NCBI GenBank assembly: GCA_964019135.1
Contig: OZ025265.1
Coordinates: forward strand, 7,632,318-7,696,317
DNA: 64,000 bases
Source: Arenicola marina
Taxonomy: Eukaryota > Annelida > Polychaeta > Arenicolidae
Direction: 5' to 3'
The stretch's first letter is position 1, and each line of letters starts with the position of its first letter. Shown here piece after piece: positions 53,152 to 63,100 of the stretch. The translations under genes were made by a program, and so were the position numbers. The notes under the pieces were generated by a model, which was not told the origin of the DNA, did not search any database, and worked only from the letters and a program-made list of their open reading frames with translations.

Positions 53152-56100
53152 GTCTGAATGACACCCAAACGTATGTTAGTTAGTTTTTAGGTCTAAATTA
53201 CGCCGAAACGTATGTTTCGGTAGAGTTTCGGTCTGAAATACATCGAAAACGCATGTGTCGTTCTGAATTACACCCAAAGCGTATGTGTCGGTAGGGTTTC
53301 GGTCTGAATGACACCAAAACGTACATGAGCTAGTGTTTAGGTCTAAATTACGCCCAAAACGTATGTTTCGGTTGAGATTCGGTCTGAAATACATCCAAAA
53401 CGAATGTGTCGGTCTGAATTACACCCAAAGCGTATGGGTCGGTAGGGTTTCGATCTGAATGACACCCAAACGTATGTTAGTTAGTGCTTAGGTCTAAATT
53501 ACGCCTCAAGCGTATGTTTCGGTAGAGTTTCGGTCTGAAATACATCGAAAACGAATGTGTCGGTCTGAATTACACCCAAAGCGTATGTGTCGGTAGGGTT
53601 TCGGTCTGAATGACACCAAAACGTATATGAGCTAGTGTTTAGGTCTAAATTACGCCCAAAACGTATGTTTCGGTAGAGTTTCGGTCTGAAATACATCCAA
53701 AACGAATGTGTCGGTCTGAATTACACCCAAAGCGTATGTGTCGGTAGGGTTTCGGTCTGAATGACACCCAAACGTATGTTAGCTAGTGTTTAGGTCTAAA
53801 TTACGCCCAAAACGTATGTTTCGGTAGAGTTTCGGTCTGAAATACATCCAAAACGAATGTGTCGGTCTGAATTACACCCAAAGCGTATGTGTCGGTATGG
53901 TTTTGGTCTGAATGACACCAAAACTTATATGAGCTAGTGTTTAGGTCTAAATTACGCCCAAAACGTATGTTTCGGTAGAGTTTCGGTCTGAAATACATCC
54001 AAAACGAATGTGTCGGTCTGAATTACACCCAAAGCGTATGGGTCGGTAGGGTTTCGATCTGAATGACACCCAAACGAATGTTAGTTTGTTTTTAGGTCTA
54101 AATTACGCCGAAAACGTATGTTTCGGTAGAGTTTCGGTCTGAAGTACATCGAAAACGCATGTGTCGGTCTGAATTACACCCAACGCGTATGTGTCGGTAG
54201 GGTTTTGGTCTGAATGACACCAAAACTTATATGAGCTAGTTTTTAGGTCTAAATGACGCCCAAAACGTATGTTTCGGTTGAATTTCGGTCTGAAATACAT
54301 CCAAAACGAATGTGTCGGTCTGAATTACACCCAAAGCGTATGTGTCGGTAGGGTTTTGGTCTGAATGACACCAAAACTTATATGAGCTAGTTTTTAGGTC
54401 TAAATTACGCCCAAAACGTATGTTTCGGTTGAGTTTCGGTCTGAAATACACCCAAAACGAATGTGTCGGTCGGAATTACACCCAAAGCGTATGGGTCGGT
54501 AGGGTTTCGATCTGAATGACAGCCAAACGTATGTTAGTTAGTGTTTAGGTCTAAATTGCGCCGAAAATGTATGTTTCGGTAGATTTTCGGACTGAAATAC
54601 ATCCAAAACGAATGTGTCGGTCTGAATTACACCCAAAGCGTATGGGTCGGTAGGGTTTCGATCTGAATGACACCCAAACGTATGTTAGTTAGTGTTTAGG
54701 TCTAAATTACGCCGCAAACGTATGTTTCGGTTGAGTTTCGGTCTGAAATACATCGCAAACGAATGTGTCGGTCTGAATTACACCCAAAGCGTATGTGTCG
54801 GTAGGGTTACGGTCTGAATGACACCAAAACTGACATGAGCTAGTGTTTAGGTCTAAATTACGCCCAAAACGTCTGTTTCGGTAGAGTTTCGGTCTGAAAT
54901 ACATCGAAAACGAATGTGTCGGTCTGAATTACACCCAACGCGCATGTGTCGGTAGGGTTTCGGTCTAAATGACACCCAAACGTATGTTAGCTAGTGTTTA
55001 GGTCTAAATTACGCCCAAAACGTATGTTTCGGTAGAGTTTAGGGCTGAAATACATCCAAAACGAATGTGTCGGTCTGAATTACACCCAAAGCGTACGTGT
55101 CGGTAGGGTTTCGGTCTGAATGACACCAAAACGTATATGAGCTAGTGTTTATGGCTAAATTACGCCCAAAACGTATGTTTCGGTAGAGTTTCGGTCTGAA
55201 ATATATCCAAAACGAATGTGTCGGTCTGAATTACACCCAACGCGTATGTGTCGGTAGGGTTTTGGTCTGAATGACACCAAAACTTATATGAGTTAGTGTT
55301 TAGGTCTAAATTACGCCCAAAACGTATGTTTCGGTTGAGTTTCGGTCTGAAATACATCCAAAACGAATGTGTCGGTCTGAATTACACCCAAAGCGTATGG
55401 GTCGGCAGGGTTTCGATCTGAATGACACCCAAAGCTATGTTAGTTAGTGTTTAGGTCTAATTTACGCCGAAAACGTATGTTTTGGTAGAGTTTTGGTCTG
55501 AAATACATCGAAAACGAATGTGTCGGTCTGAATTACACTCAAAGCGTATGTGTCGGTAGGGTTTCGGTCTGAATGACACCAAAACGTATATGAGCTAGTG
55601 TTTAGGTCTAAATTACGCCCAAAACGTATGTTTCGGTAGAGTTTCGGTCTGAAATACATCCAAAACGAATGTGTCGGTCTGAATTACACCCAACGCGTAT
55701 GTGTCGGTAGGGTTTTGGTCTGAATGACACCAAAACTTATATGAGCTAGTGTTTAGGTCTAAATTACGCCCAAAACGTATGTTTCGGTTGAGTTTCGGTC
55801 TGAAATACATCCAAAACGAATGTGTCGGTCTGAATTACACCCAAAGCGTATGTGTCGGTAGGGTTTTGGTCTGAATGACACCAAAACTTATATGAGCTAG
55901 TGTTTAGGTCTAAATTACGCCCAAAACGTATGTTTCGGTACAGTTTCGGTCTGAAATACATCCAAAACGAATGTGTCGGTCTGAATTACACCCAAAGCGT
56001 ATGGGCCGGGAGGGTTTCGATCTGAATGACACCCAAACGTATGTTAGTTAGTGTTTAGGTCTAAATTACGCCGCAAACGTATGTTTCGGTAGAGTTTCGG

Positions 56101-56472
56101 TCTGAAATACATCGAAAACGAATGTGTCGGTCTGAATTACACCCAAAGCGTATGTGTCGGTAGGGTTTCGGTCTGAATGACACCAAAACATATATGAGCT
56201 AGTGTTTAGGTCTAAATTACGCCCAAAACGTATGTTTCGGTAGAGTTTCGGTCTGAAATACATCCAAAACGAATGTGTCGGTCTGAATTACACCCAAAGC
56301 GTATGTGTCGGTAGGGTTTCGGTCTGAATGACAACCAAATGTATGTTAGCTAGTGTTTACGTCTAAATTACGCCCAAAACGTATGTTTCGGTACAGTTTC
56401 GGTCTGAAATACATCCAAAACGAATGTGTCGGTCGGAATTACACCCAAAGCGTATGGGTCGGTAGGGTTTCG
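53152..56472. repeat. 3.3-3.6-kb higher-order unit, copy 1
   Basis: The left part matches at offset 3321 (22 x 151 minus 1) and the part from about 53.8 kb at offset 3623 (24 x 151 minus 1). The single missing base is the CGCCGAAACG loss near 53203. This copy has private marks GACAGCCAAACG near 54520 and AACGAATGTTAGTTTG near 54073. Confidence 0.82.
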
Positions 56473-57284
56473 ATCTGAATGACACCCAAACGTATGTTAG
56501 TTAGTTTTTAGGTCTAAATTACGCCGAAACGTATGTTTCGGTAGAGTTTCGGTCTGAAATACATCGAAAACGCATGTGTCGTTCTGAATTACACCCAAAG
56601 CGTATGTGTCGGTAGGGTTTCGGTCTGAATGACACCAAAACGTACATGAGCTAGTGTTTAGGTCTAAATTACGCCCAAAACGTATGTTTCGGTTGAGATT
56701 CGGTCTGAAATACATCCAAAACGAATGTGTCGGTCTGAATTACACCCAAAGCGTATGGGTCGGTAGGGTTTCGATCTGAATGACACCCAAAGGTATGTTA
56801 GTTAGTGCTTAGGTCTAAATTACGCCTCAAACGTATGTTTCGGTAGAGTTTCGGTCTGAAATACATCGAAAACGAATGTGTCGGTCTGAATTACACCCAA
56901 AGCGTATGTGTCGGTAGGGTTTCGGTCTGAATGACACCAAAACGTATATGAGCTAGTGTTTAGGTCTAAATTACGCCCAAAACGTATGTTTCGGTAGAGT
57001 TTCGGTCTGAAATACATCCAAAACGAATGTGTCGGTCTGAATTACACCCAAAGCGTATGTGTCGGTAGGGTTTCGGTCTGAATGACACCCAAACGTATGT
57101 TAGCTAGTGTTTAGGTCTACATTACGCCCAAAACGTATGTTTCGGTAGAGTTTCGGTCTGAAATACATCCAAAACGCATGTGTCGGTCTGAATTACACCC
57201 AAAGCGTATGTGTCGGTAGGGTTTCGGTCTGAATGACACCAAAACGTATATGAGCTAGTGTTTAGGTCTAAATTACGCCCAAAA

Positions 57285-57325
57285 CGTATGTTTCGGTAGA
57301 GTTTCGGTCTGAAATACATCCAAAA
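57285..57325. repeat. Subunit A of the monomer (41 bp)
   Basis: It opens with CGTATGTTTCGGTAGAG, carries the core TTTCGGTCTGAAA and ends TACATCCAAAA. Its first 29 bases differ from subunit C at only two positions, so A and C are clear sisters. Common variants elsewhere are GGTTGAG for GGTAGAG, a one-base loss giving TTCGTAGAG in zone I, and a GTTTAGGGCTG core in zones II and III. Confidence 0.9.
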
Positions 57326-57355
57326 CGAATGTGTCGGTCTGAATTACACCCAAAG
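57326..57355. repeat. Subunit B of the monomer (30 bp, shortened)
   Basis: It opens CGAATGTGTCGGTCTGAA and ends ACACCCAAAG. It aligns with subunit C if 11 nt (CGGTAGGGTTT) between two CGGT direct repeats are missing. In zone I many copies carry two extra bases in the tail (ACTAAAAAAGCG or ACTATAAAAGCG), which explains why zone I periods exceed whole multiples of 151. Other variants change GGTCTG to GGTCGG or GGTCCT. Confidence 0.88.
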
Positions 57356-57395
57356 CGTATGTGTCGGTAGGGTTTCGGTCTGAATGACACCCAAA
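57356..57395. repeat. Subunit C of the monomer (40 bp)
   Basis: It opens CGTATGTGTCGGTAGGG, carries the core TTTCGGTCTGAAT and ends GACACCCAAA. It has three main forms in the array: the consensus form, one with TATGGGTCGG plus TTTCGATCTG, and one with TTTTGGTCTG. The form present correlates with the form of the following D subunit. It contains the octamer TAGGGTTT. Confidence 0.9.
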
Positions 57396-57435
57396 CGTAT
57401 GTTAGCTAGTGTTTAGGTCTAAATTACGCCCAAAA
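57396..57435. repeat. Subunit D of the monomer (40 bp)
   Basis: This is the most diverged subunit. It opens CGTATGTTAGCTAGTG, carries the core TTTAGGTCTAAAT and ends TACGCCCAAAA. It is also the most variable between monomers: TTAGCTAG, TTAGTTAG, TATATGAGCTAG and GCGAGTGTTCAGG forms all recur and are the best markers for tracing block duplications. Confidence 0.9.
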
Positions 57436-60183
57436 CGTATGTTTCGGTAGAGTTTCGGTCTGAAATACATCCAAAACGAATGTGTCGGTCTGAATTACAC
57501 CCAAAGCGTATGTGTCGGTAGGGTTTTGGTCTGAATGACACCAAAACTTATATGAGCTAGTGTTTAGGTCTAAATTACGCCCAAAACGTATGTTTCGGTA
57601 GCGTTTCGGTCTGAAATACATCCAAAACGAATGTGTCGGTCTGAATTACACCCAAAGCGTATGGGTCGGTAGGGTTTCGATCTGAATGACACCCAAACGT
57701 ATGTTAGTTAGTTTTTAGGTCTAAATTACGCCGAAAACGTATGTTTCGGTAGAGTTTCGGTCTGAAGTACATCGAAAACGCATGTGTCGGTCTGAATTAC
57801 ACCCAACGCGTATGTATCGGTAGGGTTTTGGTCTGAATGACACCAAAACTTATATGAGCTAGTTTTTAGGTCTAAATGACGCCCAAAACGTATGTTTCGG
57901 TTGAATTTCGGTCTGAAATACATCCAAAACGAATGTGTCGGTCTGAATTACACCCAAAGCGTATGTGTCGGTAGGGTTTTGGTCTGAATGACACCAAAAC
58001 TTATATGAGCTAGTTTTTAGGTCTAAATTACGCCCAAAACGTATGTTTCGGTTGAGTTTCGGTCTGAAATACACCCAAAACGAATGTGTCGGTCGGAATT
58101 ACACCCAAAGCGTATGGGTCGGTAGGGTTTCGATCTGAATGACACCCAAACGTATGTTAGTTAGTGTTTAGGTCTAAATTGCGCCGAAAATGTATGTTTC
58201 GGTAGATTTTCGGACTGAAATACATCCAAAACGAATGTGTCGGTCTGAATTACACCCAAAGCGTATGGGTCGGTAGGGTTTCGATCTGAATGACACCCAA
58301 ACGTATGTTAGTTAGTGTTTAGGTCTAAATTACGCCGCAAACGTATGTTTCGGTTGAGTTTCGGTCTGAAATACATCGCAAACGAATGTGTCGGTCTGAA
58401 TTACACCCAAAGCGTATGTGTCGGTAGGGTTACGGTCTGAATGACACCAAAACTGACATGAGCTAGTGTTTAGGTCTAAATTACGCCCAAAACGTCTGTT
58501 TCGGTAGAGTTTCGGTCTGAAATACATCGAAAACGAATGTGTCGGTCTGAATTACACCCAACGCGCATGTGTCGGTAGGGTTTCGGTCTAAATGACACCC
58601 AAACGTATGTTAGCTAGTGTTTAGGTCTAAATTACGCCCAAAACGTATGTTTCGGTAGAGTTTAGGGCTGAAATACATCCAAAACGAATGTGTCGGTCTG
58701 AATTACACCCAAAGCGTACGTGTCGGTAGGGTTTCGGTCTGAATGACACCAAAACGTATATGAGCTAGTGTTTATGGCTAAATTACGCCCAAAACGTATG
58801 TTTCGGTACAGTTTCGGTCTGAAATATATCCAAAACGAATGTGTCGGTCTGAATTACACCCAACGCGTATGTGTCGGTAGGGTTTTGGTCTGAATGACAC
58901 CAAAACTTATATGAGTTAGTGTTTAGGTCTAAATTACGCCCAAAACGTATGTTTCGGTTGAGTTTCGGTCTGAAATACATCCAAAACGAATGTGTCGGTC
59001 GGAATTACACCCAAAGCGTATGGGTCGGCAGGGTTTCGATCTGAATGACACCCAAAGCTATGTTAGTTAGTGTTTAGGTCTAATTTACGCCGAAAACGTA
59101 TGTTTCGGTAGAGTTTTGGTCTGAAATACATCGAAAACGAATGTGTCGGTCTGAATTACACTCAAAGCGTATGTGTCGGTAGGGTTTCGGTCTGAATGAC
59201 ACCAAAACGTATATGAGCTAGTGTTTAGGTCTAAATTACGCCCAAAACGTATGTTTCGGTAGAGTTTCGGTCTGAAATACATCCAAAACGAATGTGTCGG
59301 TCTGAATTACACCCAACGCGTATGTGTCGGTAGGGTTTTGGTCTGAATGACACCAAAACTTATATGAGCTAGTGTTTAGGTCTAAATTACGCCCAAAACG
59401 TATGTTTCGGTTGAGTTTCGGTCTGAAATACATCCAAAACGAATGTGTCGGTCTGAATTACACCCAAAGCGTATGTGTCGGTAGGGTTTTGGTCTGAATG
59501 ACACCAAAACTTATATGAGCTAGTGTTTAGGTCGAAATTACGCCCAAAACGTATGTTTCGGTACAGTTTCGGTCTGAAATACATCCAAAACGAATGTGTC
59601 GGTCTGAATTACACCCAAAGCGTATGGGCCGGGAGGGTTTCGATCTGAATGACACCCAAACGTATGTTAGTTAGTGTTTAGGTCTAAATTACGCCGCAAA
59701 CGTATGTTTCGGTAGAGTTTCGGTCTGAAATACATCGAAAACGAATGTGTCGGTCTGAATTACACCCAAAGCGTATGTGTCGGTAGGGTTTCGGTCTGAA
59801 TGACACCAAAACGTATATGAGCTAGTGTTTAGGTCTAAATTACGCCCAAAACGTATGTTTCGGTAGAGTTTCGGTCTGAAATACATCCAAAACGAATGTG
59901 TCGGTCTGAATTACACCCAAAGCGTATGTGTCGGTAGGGTTTCGGTCTGAATGACAACCAAATGTATGTTAGCTAGTGTTTACGTCTAAATTACGCCCAA
60001 AACGTATGTTTCGGTACAGTTTCGGTCTGAAATACATCCAAAACGAATGTGTCGGTCGGAATTACACCCAAAGCGTATGGGTCGGTAGGGTTTCGATCTG
60101 AATGACACCCAAACGTATGTTAGTTAGTTTTTAGGTCTAAATTACGCCGAAAACGTATGTTTCGGTAGAGTTTCGGTCTGAAG

Positions 60184-63100
60184 TACATCCAAAACGAATG
60201 TGTCGGTCTGAATGACACCCAAAGCGTATGTGTCGGTAGGGTTTTGGTCTGAATGACACCAAAACTTATATGAGCTAGTGTTTAGGTCTAAATTACGCCC
60301 AAAACGTATGTTTCGGTAGAGTTTCGGTCTGAAATACATCCAAAACGAATGTGTCGGTCTGAATTACACCCAAAGCGTATGGGTCGGTAGGGTTTCGATC
60401 TGAATGACACCCAAACGTATGTTAGTTAGTTTTTAGGTCTAAATTACGCCGAAAACGTATGTTTCGGTAGAGTTTCGGTCTGAAGTACATCGAAAACGCA
60501 TGTGTCGGTCTGAATTACACCCAACGCGTATGTGTCGGTAGGGTTTTGGTGTGAATGACACCAAAACTTATTTGAGCTAGTGTTTAGGTCTAAATTACGC
60601 CCAAAACGTATGTTTCGGTTGAATTTCGGTCTGAAATACATCCAAAACGAATGTGTCGGTCTGAATGACACCCAAAGCGTATGTGTCCTTAGGGTTTTGG
60701 TCTGAATGACACCAAAACTTATATGAGCTAGTGTTTAGGTCTAAATTACGCACAAAACGTATGTTTCGGTTGAGTTTCGGTCTGAAATACACCCAAAACG
60801 AATGTGTCGGTCGGAATTACACCCAAAGCGTATGGGTCGGTAGGGTTTCGATCTGAATGACACCCAAACGTATGTTAGTTAGTGTTTAGGTCTAAATTAC
60901 GCCGAAAATGTATGTTTCGGTAGATTTTCGGACTGAAATACATCCAAAACGAATGTGTCGGTCTGAATTACACCCAAAGCGTATGGGTCGGTAGGGTTTC
61001 GATCTGAATGACACCCAAACGTATGTTAGTTAGTGTTTAGGTCTAAATTACGCCGCAAACGTATGTTTCGGTTGAGTTTCGGTCTGAAATACATCGCAAA
61101 CGAATGTGTCGGTCTGAATTACACCCAAAGCGTATGTGTCGGTAGGGTTACGGTCTGAATGACACCAAAACTAACATGAGCTAGTGTTTAGGTCTAAATT
61201 ACGCCCAAAACGTCTGTTTCGGTAGAGTTTCGGTCTGAAATACATCCAAAACGAATGTGTCGGTCTGAATTACACCCAACGCGCATGTGTCGGTAGGGTT
61301 TCGGTCTAAATGACACCCAAACGTATGTTAGCTAGTGTTTAGGTCTAAATTACGCCCAAAACGTATGTTTCGGTAGAGTTTAGGGCTGAAATACATCCAA
61401 AACGAATGTGTCGGTCTGAATTACACCCAAAGCGTACGTGTCGGTAGGGTTTCGGTCTGAATGACACCAAAACGTATATGAGCTAGTGTTTATGGCTAAA
61501 TTACGCCCAAAACGTATGTTTCGGTAGAGTTTCGGTCTGAAATATATCCAAAACGAATGTGTCGGTCTGAATTACACCCAACGCGTATGTGTCGGTAGGG
61601 TTTTGGTCTGAATGACACCAAAACTTATATGAGTTAGTGTTTAGGTCTAAATTACGCCCAAAACGTATGTTTCGGTTGAGTTTCGGTCTGAAATACATCC
61701 AAAACGAATGTGTCGGTCGGAATTACACCCAAAGCGTATGGGTCGGCAGGGTTTCGATCTGAATGACACCCAAAGCTATGTTAGTTAGTGTTTAGGTCTA
61801 ATTTACGCCGAAAACGTATGTTTCGGTAGAGTTTTGGTCTGAAATACATCGAAAACGAATGTGTCGGTCTGAATTACACTCAAAGCGTATGTGTCGGTAG
61901 GGTTTCGGTCTGAATGACACCAAAACGTATATGAGCTAGTGTTTAGGTCTAAATTACGCCCAAAACGTATGTTTCGGTAGAGTTTCGGTCTGAAATACAT
62001 CCAAAACGAATGTGTCGGTCTGAATTACACCCAACGCGTATGTGTCGGTAGGGTTTTGGTCTGAATGACACCAAAACTTATATGAGCTAGTGTTTAGGTC
62101 TAAATTACGCCCAAAACGTATGTTTCGGTTGAGTTTCGGTCTGAAATACATCCAAAACGAATGTGTCGGTCTGAATTACACCCAAAGCGTATGTGTCGGT
62201 AGGGTTTTGGTCTGAATGACACCAAAACTTATATGAGCTAGTGTTTAGGTCTAAATTACGCCCAAAACGTATGTTTCGGTACAGTTTCGGTCTGAAATAC
62301 ATCCAAAACGAATGTGTCGGTCTGAATTACACCCAAAGCGTATGGGCCGGTAGGGTTTCGATCTGAATGACACCCAAACGTATGTTAGTTAGTGTTTAGG
62401 TCTAAATTACGCCGCAAACGTATGTTTCGGTAGAGTTTCGGTCTGAAATACATCGAAAACGAATGTGTCGGTCTGAATTACACCCAAAGCGTATGTGTCG
62501 GTAGGGTTTCGGTCTGAATGACACCCAAACGTATGTTAGTTAGTTTTTAGGTCTAAATTACGCCGAAACGTATGTTTCGGTAGAGTTTCGGTCTGAAATA
62601 CATCGAAAACGCATGTGTCGTTCTGAATTACACCCAAAGCGTATGTGTCGGTAGGGTTTCGGTCTGAATGACACCAAAACGTACATGAGCTAGTGTTTAG
62701 GTCTAAATTACGCCCAAAACGTATGTTTCGGTTGAGATTCGGTCTGAAATACATCCAAAACGAATGTGTCGGTCTGAATTACACCCAAAGCGTATGGGTC
62801 GGTAGGGTTTCGATCTGAATGACACCCAAACGTATGTTAGTTAGTGCTTAGGTCTAAATTACGCCTCAAGCGTATGTTTCGGTAGAGTTTCGGTCTGAAA
62901 TACATCGAAAACGAATGTGTCGGTCTGAATTACACCCAAAGCGTATGTGTCGGTAGGGTTTCGGTCTGAATGACACCAAAACGTATATGAGCTAGTGTTT
63001 AGGTCTAAATTACGCCCAAAACGTATGTTTCGGTAGAGTTTCGGTCTGAAATACATCCAAAACGAATGTGTCGGTCTGAATTACACCCAAAGCGTATGTG

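Larger units (their letters stand above)
57285..57435. repeat. Reference consensus monomer (151 bp)
   Basis: This copy matches my by-eye majority consensus and serves as the type monomer. It has 42 A, 29 C, 36 G and 44 T (43% GC) and ten CpG dinucleotides. It divides cleanly into four subunits, A, B, C and D, of 41, 30, 40 and 40 bp. The start point is arbitrary and was placed at the CGTATG that opens subunit A. The monomer is close to one nucleosome core length of 147 bp. Confidence 0.93.
56473..60140. repeat. 3.3-3.6-kb higher-order unit, copy 2
   Basis: It differs from copy 1 mainly by two extra monomers at about 57.1-57.4 kb, one of which is the consensus reference monomer. The joins are in register. 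Its right end lies near 60.14 kb, where CGCCGAAAACG replaces the CGCCGAAACG expected from copy 1. Confidence 0.8.
50824..60183. repeat. 9.36-kb higher-order unit, copy 1 (62 monomers)
   Basis: The first 3.8 kb of this unit recurs at offset 9360 up to the window end. 9360 is 62 x 151 minus 2, and the two missing bases are the CGCCGAAACG losses near 53203 and 56523. The unit contains the 3.3-3.6-kb repeats nested inside it. Confidence 0.86.

Noticed and set aside
57285-57435. CENP-B box
   Set aside because: TTCGGTAGAGTTTCGG resembles part of the box, but the CGGG element is absent and the spacing to CGG is two bases too long.
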